Assembly (NCBI GenBank): GCA_937920455.1
Contig: CALETX010000403.1
Location: 1-20,075 of the forward strand
DNA length: 20,075 nucleotides
DNA from: an uncultured bacterium
Lineage (GTDB): Bacteria; Verrucomicrobiota; Kiritimatiellia; UBA8416; CALETX01
Reading direction: 5' to 3'
Part shown: positions 9,101 to 15,424 of the stretch, piece after piece
How the letters are laid out: every line of letters begins with the position of its first letter
Position numbering within the stretch: the stretch's first letter is position 1
Made by a program: the position numbers and the translations under genes
The notes under the pieces: model-generated
The model's input: only the letters and a program-made list of their open reading frames with translations
What the model was told of the DNA's origin: nothing
Database searches by the model: none

Positions 9101-10012
9101 CTGCCTCGGCCTGGCTGCGACAAGATTTCTAACACGCCGTCCATCCGCGGAGTTGATTGCTATGGTCACGCGCGCATCCTTTGGAACAGTGTATTTGATT
9201 TCCACCGGCCCCTCGGATTCTTCTGCCTGCGTCGTTTTGAGGTATGCAGGCTCTGGGAGCTTGATATTTCCTGTGGGCTCCAGTTTCACCCATCCCCACG
9301 CGTTGATTGCTGTCCAGAAAAATTCTCTGTTATTCGCCGATTCGTCCAGGTTATCAGCATACCTATGGACCGGCCAGTCGCCCTCTCCCCAGAGGAGTTC
9401 AATACCGCATTGGAACTTGTCTCCAGCCTTGTACTTCTTCTCCAGCGTAAAAAGCCTCCACGGCAGCTTTATCTCCTGCACGTATCCTCTACCGTCCGCG
9501 TCCTTCAGGAAAGCCATCTCAGCGCCGCCAAGAAGCTTCCATCCCTCGACACGAAAGAGATTGGTTGACCCGCCACCAAACGGCTCGGTCATGCTCTTGC
9601 CGTAATCCAGGTTAATCATCGGTTCCCCGCTTTCGGCATGATACCACATTGTCGCATGTGTTATCCGATCAGTTCGCAACCTGAGTTGCACGCAATCTCC
9701 AGCCCAGCCGCGATGAGACATGAACCTTGGATGATGGCTGTTGCCCATTGGCACCGGGTCTTTCCAGTGAATTCCGACGTAGAGGCTTTCCTCGTCGTAC
9801 ATCATAGCGACCTGGCCGCTGTACACATCACGCAACGAGGAAAGGTCGTAGCAAATCAGTATCTTCCCGGATAAATCCCACTCATCCAATTTCCCGTCTA
9901 TTGACACGTTCTTGGTCGCGGGCACAGCATGCATTCCCCTATTGTCGGTTTGCTGCCCCCACGCGAGCGTTCCGGAAATGATCATCGCGGCAACCAGACA
10001 TATCCGTTTCAT
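6158..10012 (-). CDS. Large secreted protein: CBM9-like / FlgD Ig-like / NHL-type beta-propeller / CBM9-like
   Basis: Product of 1284 residues. MKRICLVAAMIISGTLAWGQ (1-20) is a typical Sec signal peptide, so the protein is exported. Residues about 28-250 form a CBM9-like fold (SIDGKLDEWD at 37-46, MMYDEESLYVGIHW at 70-83, a late EIKLPWRLF block at 180-188). Residues 268-345 resemble the FlgD Ig-like domain (VTIAINSADGRRVRNL, then WDGLDDDGKPVAPGTYVLKG). Residues about 360-1000 contain repeated propeller-like blades with NHL/SMP-style phrases (GRLAVDAHGRVWVPEE, EFYIWCDRNSDALVQ). Residues 1056-1284 form a second CBM9-like domain (PTLDGKPDEWG, CYDDKNLYVAW, EAAIPWKTLG). CBM9 modules typically bind carbohydrate chain ends. 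Such composites are common in PVC and planctomycete genomes and lack a proven activity. No classical glycosidase acid/base pair stands out. The start at 10012 is set by GGAGGTG at 10018-10024. Confidence 0.85.
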   Translation of the reverse strand: MKRICLVAAMIISGTLAWGQQTDNRGMHAVPATKNVSIDGKLDEWDLSGKILICYDLSSLRDVYSGQVAMMYDEESLYVGIHWKDPVPMGNSHHPRFMSHRGWAGDCVQLRLRTDRITHATMWYHAESGEPMINLDYGKSMTEPFGGGSTNLFRVEGWKLLGGAEMAFLKDADGRGYVQEIKLPWRLFTLEKKYKAGDKFQCGIELLWGEGDWPVHRYADNLDESANNREFFWTAINAWGWVKLEPTGNIKLPEPAYLKTTQAEESEGPVEIKYTVPKDARVTIAINSADGRRVRNLVAARPRQKGNNVERWDGLDDDGKPVAPGTYVLKGLYHDGIHVNWLFSFANPGNPTWETPDGKGAFYADHTSPQTAAAGGDWVALSCPMGEAGKNIIVLDLDGQRRWGTHSRLYGNNVGLAIGGQWLYVADVELIKGEKDADRTSGRTFIWRCDVKTGKYAPWDRKEENGQPLLDLVVVREGPADECRAISWLNDKLAVLLGSRKKLLVLDGKSGETVQEIGGLPEKIAGGAWAPDGTFVIAADGKLFRWDIAKGAGAEIASGLVGEYGVACDAEGFIYVSVREPDHQVKVFDPQGRPAGEIGKRGGRPNHGKFDDLAMRNPGRLAVDAHGRVWVPEETFNPKRTSVWQRDGKFVKDFVGTTSYAGAGAINPHDPTMAFADSTVYRLDIETGAWRPVYSLGSRGDGDLFPCYVDSRIRCVVAEGRTYVYGTDTARGASEVHVMLCDGGEWRSVAHMGRVPGPKDARIEQWKKYESPLFQGHDGEFYIWCDRNSDALVQAEEMEFGQLPTRSYYWGQLPSPDGTVVYPGDDGQSFVRLPIAGWTQCGAPEYKISAAVVVPFKQKIGPGGSGEGMIMGGSDGRVYMNRSPLMIIGRGGDILGTYPSRHVSVHGSHTAGAARPGYLIGPSSILGTADFGGEIGEVFDMNGNLGENYLFTWDGLWIQALFKDVRSGFETPDQAIRGMPFDATTAGGESFGGNFCRTADGRVWLVIGGTDARVLQVSGLETVHRFEQKFEYTPKMYAAAEEFVRKRAAESAPKREYLVRKASAAPTLDGKPDEWGLLDEKVELAEIAEGRGQRFGRAEACYDDKNLYVAWRVWSSSGRIRNSGQDFRMLFKTGDAVDLMMGPMESRNGEGNLRLLVSAVGDQPVAVLYRKVVPGTPENERVGFSSPWRTIYFDRVERAAEVAVAVGPAHGGYVVEAAIPWKTLGVEPKSGLKLKADFGVLGADNDGMATVSRRYWCNRSTGLVNDVPGEADLTPDLWGAIALE

Positions 10013-10017
10013 CGAGA

Positions 10018-10024
10018 CACCTCC
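10018..10024 (-). promoter_or_regulatory. Ribosome binding site of the CBM9-like/propeller gene
   Basis: GGAGGTG on the minus strand lies 5 nt before ATG 10012. This, together with the signal peptide beginning at that Met, rejects the in-frame upstream ATG at 10039. Confidence 0.85.
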
Positions 10025-10029
10025 GTTTG

Positions 10030-10076
10030 TATGTATCATAAGTTCGATGTATATTTCTGTATCATACGGACTTCAA
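10030..10076 (-). promoter_or_regulatory. Sigma70-like promoter with two operator-like repeats before the CBM9-like gene
   Basis: On the minus strand a -35 TTGAAG (10071-10076) and a -10 TATACA (10048-10053) are separated by exactly 17 nt, each matching 4 of 6 consensus bases. The 9-mer TATGATACA occurs twice on this strand: at 10058-10066, inside the -35/-10 spacer, and at 10032-10040, next to the expected transcription start (about 10041). Each copy is nearly palindromic (TATG-TAT-CATA at 10030-10040; GTATcATAC at 10059-10067), and they are 26 bp apart. This geometry fits repressor operators and suggests the CBM9-like and TIM-barrel genes have their own regulated promoter. The promoter is visible in sequence; the regulator is unknown. 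Confidence 0.5.
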
Positions 10077-10117
10077 GAGCAAAATGCTCAAATCAGCTAT
10101 CACAAATCGGCAGTACT

Positions 10118-10915
10118 TCAGGACATCAGCCCGGCGCGCCCAATTGTTTCGGCTAACCAGTCCAGCATGCCGCTCCCATGCAACGGCGAGTCATGATTGC
10201 CCTCCGGAATCTCGACATATGTCGTATCGGAGCATCCTCCCAGCCGCCGCACCAGCGCCCTCGATTGTTCCACAGGGATGATTTCATCGCCAACCGCATG
10301 AGACAGGAACAATGGCATCGTCAACCTGTCGGCATGCCGCAGGGCACTGTGTTTCAGATACCTGTCAGCCACGCTTCCAGGAGTGCCCCCATAGAAACAC
10401 TCTATAGCATTTCGTATTTCGTCGCGTATGCTGCCCGGATTTAGGCGGCACCATTCGTGGTAAGACGCAATATCTGTGGCGGGACAGAGCGCAACGACAA
10501 CTGCGACATCTTCAGGATGAACCGTAGCGTAAATCAGATTTCCTGTTCCGCCCATCGAACCGGACACCAGACAAAACCACCGGGCGCCATAATCGCGCCG
10601 AACAGCTTCCAGCAGAGCGCGCAGATCCTCAACGGCTTCCGGACACATCCAGGAGTTTCCTCTGAGATTGGGAGACAGCACTCCAAGCCCCAGCTCAAGG
10701 TATCTGGCGAGCCAGTGCTCTTTGATGTCGGCGCGCGTACAAATCTGGTCTCCGCCCGACCCGTGACCGTGCAGATGCACCACCCAAACCCGTCCACTTT
10801 CGGGAGGCCTTGCCAGAGCCCAATCCTGCAGGCCGTCCTGATCGCTCGTGTAAATGAGCTTCTCAAAACCGCCCGGCGAACCGGCATGATCCCAAGGCAG
10901 CTTTACAATCTTCAT
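10118..10915 (-). CDS. Alpha/beta hydrolase fold protein (esterase or peptidase-like)
   Basis: 265 residues with a complete serine-hydrolase triad. The nucleophile elbow GSMGG is at 119-123 (S120). The acid D210 is in HAVGDEIIP, and H241 is in EGNHDSP. The oxyanion-hole segment is HLHGHGSGGD (47-56). No signal peptide or membrane segment is present, so a cytoplasmic location is likely. The family contains carbohydrate esterases (acetyl, feruloyl, glucuronoyl types) as well as prolyl-oligopeptidase-like enzymes. Next to an SGNH hydrolase and glycoside-processing genes, a carbohydrate esterase is the better guess, but that is inference. The start codon overlaps the stop of the upstream SGNH gene (ATGA at 10912-10915), with AAGGA inside that gene as the ribosome site, so translation is probably coupled. 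Confidence 0.85.
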   Translation of the reverse strand: MKIVKLPWDHAGSPGGFEKLIYTSDQDGLQDWALARPPESGRVWVVHLHGHGSGGDQICTRADIKEHWLARYLELGLGVLSPNLRGNSWMCPEAVEDLRALLEAVRRDYGARWFCLVSGSMGGTGNLIYATVHPEDVAVVVALCPATDIASYHEWCRLNPGSIRDEIRNAIECFYGGTPGSVADRYLKHSALRHADRLTMPLFLSHAVGDEIIPVEQSRALVRRLGGCSDTTYVEIPEGNHDSPLHGSGMLDWLAETIGRAGLMS

Positions 10916-12030
10916 GAGTTTCCTTTTCCAGTTCTGTTAAAAACTTTATTGGGCTTCCGCCGCAAAATTCGCTGAATCTCGATCTTCAACCTCCAGGCCA
11001 TGCGCATGAACCCCAAGTCGTTGGGGTGAACGCCGTCAACCGTGCATTCGTCAAAGTCGTCACCCAGAAGACGCCCGCCATCTACAAAGCGAATTTGCTT
11101 GTCACCAGCCTTTCTCAACTTCCTGACAAGCTCGGACTGCATATCCCTGCTAGTTTGCCGCGACCGTCGCACCGCTGGATGGGTAATATCAGTGGAAAAT
11201 GGAATGCGGGATACGACCAGAATCGGAACATCCACCCTTCGCTTTCGTATGATCCTTATCGCATCAGGAAGCGTCTTTGCCAGTGTCTCGCCGGCATTTG
11301 CTTCGTAATCCAGGACAAACAGAAGGGGATCCGGGACCTCCGCCACTAATGCGACTACTTCCGGCTCTCCCTTTCCACTCCCTGAAAAGCCCAAATTGAT
11401 AACTTCAATGTTCAGGAGTCGGCTCAGGATGTTCGTGTATGCCAAGCCTGGACGAGATGCACATCCACCCTGAGTGATAGATGTTCCGTATGCCACGATT
11501 TTGTCGGCGGCCGCCCATGCTGATGGCGGCTCGACCCGCGCGTCCGGAACAAGTCCGATCTGCACCCTCTTCACTCCCTGATATAGGGGAAAGTTCAGCA
11601 TGAAGTGCCGCATCCGCCGCAGCGGATGATCGAAAATAAGCACCTCGTACCTCGTCTGGGTATGGTCATACTTGGTCACGCTGTGAAACCGCTGTTTCAA
11701 AGGCGGGCCCAGGTAAAGATCGAAACCGCACTGCCCTGTAGCAGGCATGTGGTTCATGTTCGCCAAACCAGCCAACTCCACACGAATCGCCAGTTGATCA
11801 GAGTCTGACCGAAATGCAACCTGCCCTCCCGCGGTGCAGTTGGCAAGTTCGTCCACCGCCCGTGGAATTTTTCCTGAAACGCCAACAGGCAGCCTCCTGT
11901 AAACCCGATCCTTACCGAACCATGGAAAACCAGAAAGTCTGAATGGGTATTCAAACGCTTCACGCCACAAAAGAGGAGCTGCGCTTCCGGCCAACGGAGC
12001 CATTCGCCTGTCAAAATCATCAGCATTCAT
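10912..12030 (-). CDS. SGNH/GDSL hydrolase with N-terminal GxDLY domain (carbohydrate esterase-like)
   Basis: 372 residues in two domains. The N-terminal beta-rich part (about 25-170) carries CGFDLYLGP (101-109), the hallmark of the GxDLY domain that precedes GDSL_3-type SGNH hydrolases. The C-terminal SGNH domain starts with IVAYGTSITQGG (nucleophile S184). It continues with block II NLGFSGSGKGEPE (212-224), block III LDYEANAGET (240-249, N245), and ends with VDGVHPND (D332, H335). All four SGNH blocks are present. Family relatives are poorly characterised and are usually annotated as esterases or acetyl-esterases acting on sugars. No signal peptide is seen. It is the first gene of the minus-strand block and is translationally coupled to the alpha/beta hydrolase. 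Start 12030 is chosen for its GGAGGG site. Confidence 0.88.
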   Translation of the reverse strand: MNADDFDRRMAPLAGSAAPLLWREAFEYPFRLSGFPWFGKDRVYRRLPVGVSGKIPRAVDELANCTAGGQVAFRSDSDQLAIRVELAGLANMNHMPATGQCGFDLYLGPPLKQRFHSVTKYDHTQTRYEVLIFDHPLRRMRHFMLNFPLYQGVKRVQIGLVPDARVEPPSAWAAADKIVAYGTSITQGGCASRPGLAYTNILSRLLNIEVINLGFSGSGKGEPEVVALVAEVPDPLLFVLDYEANAGETLAKTLPDAIRIIRKRRVDVPILVVSRIPFSTDITHPAVRRSRQTSRDMQSELVRKLRKAGDKQIRFVDGGRLLGDDFDECTVDGVHPNDLGFMRMAWRLKIEIQRILRRKPNKVFNRTGKGNS

Positions 12031-12035
12031 ACGAT

Positions 12036-12041
12036 CCCTCC
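12036..12041 (-). promoter_or_regulatory. Ribosome binding site of the SGNH hydrolase gene
   Basis: GGAGGG lies 5 nt before ATG 12030 on the minus strand. It decides against the in-frame ATG at 12087, whose extra 19 residues look non-conserved. Confidence 0.75.
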
Positions 12042-12139
12042 GACAAAGCTGCCAAGGTCTCATGCCAGGAGCTGACCATCGCTCCACACTTCAACTTATT
12101 CCGCTGGTCGCTGTCCGGCAAATCACAAAATACCAAAAA

Positions 12140-12197
12140 TGGCGCGCCAGATCCCCCATATGATTGAGTTGGCACGCCGGCCAGACCGTGATATATG
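12140..12197 (+). promoter_or_regulatory. Promoter with paired palindromic motifs in the divergent region before the GH67N/GH20b-like gene
   Basis: A -35 TTGGCA (12169-12174, 5 of 6 consensus) and a -10 TATATG (12192-12197, 4 of 6) are separated by 17 nt on the plus strand, predicting a start near 12204 and a leader of about 90 nt. The perfect palindrome TGGCGCGCCA (12140-12149) lies upstream. A near copy, TGGCACGCCG (12170-12179), overlaps the -35 with centre-to-centre spacing of 30 bp, about three helical turns. This looks like an operator pair. The rest of the 262-bp divergent region (12031-12292) shows no gene. I could not find an equally good promoter for the minus-strand SGNH gene. Confidence 0.45.
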
Positions 12198-12292
12198 CGC
12201 TTGCTGTTTGAAGGCCGCCTGAGTGAGGTGAGGAAGCGAGGCTCTTCAGCAGGTGAAATTCACGAGGATTCCTCAGCGAAAGGATCGCTAAC

Positions 12293-15200
12293 ATGCCAAA
12301 CGCCGCATTGAATCTCGAAGCTGTCCCGATTGTCGTTGGCGCGCGTCCAGGCTCCATTCTAAAAAACGCCGCCGGCGAGCTGGCCAGATTCCTTTATCTG
12401 ATGACACGCACGCTGAATCCCATCGTCCCCCAATGTCCCTCCAAAGGACCGGCAATCATCCTGGATGCAAACACTGCCGCCTCGCTGGGCATCAAACCGG
12501 ACGGCCGCCTGAGCGAGCAAGGGTATCGTATCTGTCTTGTAATGCCTCGCAAGACTCCATTGCTGGTAATTTCCTCAGCATCAGATGTCGGAATTCTTTA
12601 CGGTGTCTACGGCTTGCTCGAAGAACTCGGCATGGGTTTCTATGCCGGCGGAGAAACGTACCCCGATCTTCCCGTCAAGGTCACCGTCCCCCATGATTTC
12701 GATATGACCGCTTCGCCCGTATTTCGGATCCGCGGCAATATGCTTCACTATAACTTCCTCTGCGGGTGCACAACGTGGGGAGTCGCTGATTACAAGTTCT
12801 ATTTCGACCAACTGGCGCGGATGCGATGCAACATGCTGCTTATGCATTGGTACGACAACGAACCAGGCGCAGCCGCTCATTTCAGAGGCGAGTACTTCGC
12901 CGGCGGCCGCACACCCAGCACTCTAACCAAACCCTGGGGCGCAACTGCTTCTCTCAGAACTTCCCAGTTTTCATTCGGCACGGGAAGATTCTTCGACGAG
13001 GAAATTTTCACATCGCCGGCAGGCGAAGACCTGCCGGACCTTTTCACTGAAATCAAGCGCACGGAATTTATGTTCGATAAAGCCTGCGCCTACGCTCGCG
13101 ATCTCGGCATCTTCATTGCAGCAGGATTTGAAGCTCCCCGCTCCGATCCCACCGACCGCCACGCTCAGCAAAAGTTCAAAACGCGTGTTCGCCAGTTTCT
13201 CCAGAGAAATCCGCACATCACCCATTTTGCGCTCTGGCAGCACGAAAGCGGCGGCTGCGTGGGAACTCCCCCGCCGCCAACCGGCTCCCCAGCTGCGGAA
13301 CTCATGTCCAGATACAGCGAGATCTTCAGACACCTGGGCAATTCACAAAGAGTGTGGGAAGCCATACGGTTCTACAGATTCGTTGAAATGGCCATTGAAG
13401 TGCTGGAAGAAGAAGCTCCGCGCATCAGGCCGGTTATCGTCGGTTGGGGAGGAGACAGGTGGATGAGGTTTGCCGACATGTGCCTGGGCTTCGACCGCAT
13501 CCTGCCACCCGACGTTGTCTTCACATGTCACGACAATATTGACGCGTCCATGGGGCCAAATGTAAGCACGGCCTGGGGCCAGCTTCCAGCTACGCGGGAA
13601 CGTTGGGCAATGCCATGGGTCGAGGGAGATATTGACGACTGCCAGGTCAGACAACCGCACGTCGAATCACTCGGACTTCTCGCGCCCGACGCCCTGGCCC
13701 AAGGTTGCCAGGGACTGCTAACCCTCCAGTGGCGCACGCGAGATGTGGAGGAGGAAACAGGCTATATCGCCCGCTTTGCCTGGGATCCCAAACTCACCCC
13801 CGATGCTTTCTATCGCCGGTTTGCTCGTCATGCCTTCGGACCCGACCAGGAGAATCGCATGGGCCGCCATATCGCCACGCTTCAACGACTCGGCGCGCGT
13901 TGGACAGGCGTCAGGGGCACTTGCGAATGCGGAGCAATGAAATGGACGGGATGGGTTCCACATTTCCCGTTCGAAGTCAACGATGCGGCAATTGACTTCC
14001 TCTCCTCCAAATTCGACGAATTGGCGGATGCGCTCGCTGAGATTCCACGCAGCGCCGATTCAGAGGCAGCCTTCCACCTGGTGGCGGCAACAGCCGGCAG
14101 CAGGGACACTGGACGTGACGAATCCAGACCTGGTGTTCGCGAAATAAAGGCGTTGAAAAGACAGCTGTTATCCCTCAAGAAACTTCCCGAGAAAGAGATA
14201 CGTGCAGCCCTCAGAGTTATCGAAGAGGAACTCTATGGCATCCGACCTAATCTGATCGCTTTCGGCATGACAGGCCGTTCATATCACGCCATTGACGGAC
14301 TGCTCATCGCCATGCACCATCTGTGGCGCAATGCAGGCGTAAAGCAACACTACCGCGTTCTGCAGACCGTCCGAAACGACCTTGAGGAGTTACACCGCAT
14401 CTACCTCAGGCAGAAACGCTCACACAGGCTCGAACGGCTGGAATATCTTGCAGCCACCATGGATTTTGCCATGCATTACGATAGAGCTGTCATGCTTCTG
14501 GCCGACGGCGAGCTTGTGGACCGCGCCCTGGCAAGGGCCGATGAGCTCTCCAAGGCCGGCGATGCCGGCGCCGCAGCAGACGTGGCCGCTGATGCATATA
14601 ATAATCTCATACAGGCTGGAATGAAAGATGCTGTTTTGACATTCTGCCAGAAACTCACCACCCGATGCGACTTCGGTACGTTGGCCACTATCAACGTCAA
14701 GCCTCTTCCTCTGTACTGGGAAACCGTGGCAAGACTCGAGAGATATATGAAAGCCGTCCCTCCCCGCGACATAACCGCCATTGGGAGCAAGAACGAAGTC
14801 TGGCTCTCCTGGGAACCGGCTCCACGGGCGGAAACTCTTCTGCTCCACCGCCGACCAGTGGGAGGGAAATGGCGGCTGGTCCGGAACAAACCGCTGGATG
14901 GCGCCTGCTGCATGTACGTTGATATCCCTCTGCATCCCGGAGAATATGAGTACGGCATATCCGCGCTGGACAAAGATGGCTGGGAAAGCCCCATGTCGCA
15001 TACTGCTGTTGCGATTGTCGGCAGAAATCATCCCCCGCCCCGCGTCGTGGCATGTAAACCGCCGGCCAGGCTCATGCCCAACGAGGACTGGATAATCCGC
15101 GTTATTTCCATCTCCGACAGGCCACTCATATCAGTCTCTCTGCTTTACAAGCAGGCCATGACACGCAAATGGGAGATCTGTCCAATGCTAAGGCGCTTCA

Positions 15201-15346
15201 GGGAATCATGGATCTGTGTTGTGCCCAGAAACCGCATTCCCACAGGCATTGTTGAATACTACGTCCAGGCTTCGGATGAAGATGGTTGTAATTCTGTTTG
15301 GCCCTCAACGGCCCCGCGTTTCCCATGGACACTCATCCGATGTTAG
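12293..15346 (+). CDS. Large putative glycoside hydrolase with alpha-glucuronidase/hexosaminidase-type N-terminal domain
   Basis: 1017 residues without a signal peptide. Residues 1-145 resemble the GH67N/GH20b domain: GELARFLYLM near the start and GILYGVYGLLEELGMGFY from 100, the usual link into a TIM barrel. Residues about 150-570 look like that barrel, with RGNMLHYNF, an early RCNMLLMHWYDNE segment, FALWQHESGG (E318), VGWGGDRW (D388), PWVEGDIDD (E444, D446) and LQWRTRDVEEE (W480-E488). E318, D388 and E444 are only candidates for catalysis. Residues about 600-815 are helix-rich. Residues about 823-915 look like a fibronectin III-type domain (VWLSWEPAP...YEYGISALDKDGWES), followed by another Ig-like domain of about 100 residues. 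The start is ATG 12293 with AAAGGA upstream. The substrate is unknown, possibly a uronic-acid or amino-sugar glycoside. Assignment to a defined CAZy family is not possible by eye. Confidence 0.75.
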   Translation: MPNAALNLEAVPIVVGARPGSILKNAAGELARFLYLMTRTLNPIVPQCPSKGPAIILDANTAASLGIKPDGRLSEQGYRICLVMPRKTPLLVISSASDVGILYGVYGLLEELGMGFYAGGETYPDLPVKVTVPHDFDMTASPVFRIRGNMLHYNFLCGCTTWGVADYKFYFDQLARMRCNMLLMHWYDNEPGAAAHFRGEYFAGGRTPSTLTKPWGATASLRTSQFSFGTGRFFDEEIFTSPAGEDLPDLFTEIKRTEFMFDKACAYARDLGIFIAAGFEAPRSDPTDRHAQQKFKTRVRQFLQRNPHITHFALWQHESGGCVGTPPPPTGSPAAELMSRYSEIFRHLGNSQRVWEAIRFYRFVEMAIEVLEEEAPRIRPVIVGWGGDRWMRFADMCLGFDRILPPDVVFTCHDNIDASMGPNVSTAWGQLPATRERWAMPWVEGDIDDCQVRQPHVESLGLLAPDALAQGCQGLLTLQWRTRDVEEETGYIARFAWDPKLTPDAFYRRFARHAFGPDQENRMGRHIATLQRLGARWTGVRGTCECGAMKWTGWVPHFPFEVNDAAIDFLSSKFDELADALAEIPRSADSEAAFHLVAATAGSRDTGRDESRPGVREIKALKRQLLSLKKLPEKEIRAALRVIEEELYGIRPNLIAFGMTGRSYHAIDGLLIAMHHLWRNAGVKQHYRVLQTVRNDLEELHRIYLRQKRSHRLERLEYLAATMDFAMHYDRAVMLLADGELVDRALARADELSKAGDAGAAADVAADAYNNLIQAGMKDAVLTFCQKLTTRCDFGTLATINVKPLPLYWETVARLERYMKAVPPRDITAIGSKNEVWLSWEPAPRAETLLLHRRPVGGKWRLVRNKPLDGACCMYVDIPLHPGEYEYGISALDKDGWESPMSHTAVAIVGRNHPPPRVVACKPPARLMPNEDWIIRVISISDRPLISVSLLYKQAMTRKWEICPMLRRFRESWICVVPRNRIPTGIVEYYVQASDEDGCNSVWPSTAPRFPWTLIRC

Positions 15347-15422
15347 TTCCTTTGGTTACATGAGATCGGCAAGAAACTCATGGAACGCGCCGGTCTTTAC
15401 ATGAGACCTTGGCCGCTGTATT
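15347..15422. repeat. Short intergenic region with a 10-bp direct repeat
   Basis: TTACATGAGA occurs at 15356-15365 and again at 15397-15406, 41 bp apart. The second copy overlaps the candidate promoter of the GHMP kinase gene. A regulatory role is possible but unsupported beyond position. Confidence 0.4.
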
Positions 15423-15424
15423 GT
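15396..15424 (+). promoter_or_regulatory. Candidate promoter giving a nearly leaderless GHMP kinase transcript
   Basis: TTTACA (15396-15401, 5 of 6) and TATTGT (15419-15424, 4 of 6) have a 17-nt spacer. The expected transcription start is about 15431, next to the ATG at 15432. No Shine-Dalgarno sequence precedes either possible start, which is consistent with leaderless translation. Confidence 0.35.

Noticed and set aside
14420..15031. Minus-strand open frame of 203 codons
   Set aside because: It is antisense to the C-terminal part of the glycosidase-like gene, with no ribosome site or recognisable domain.
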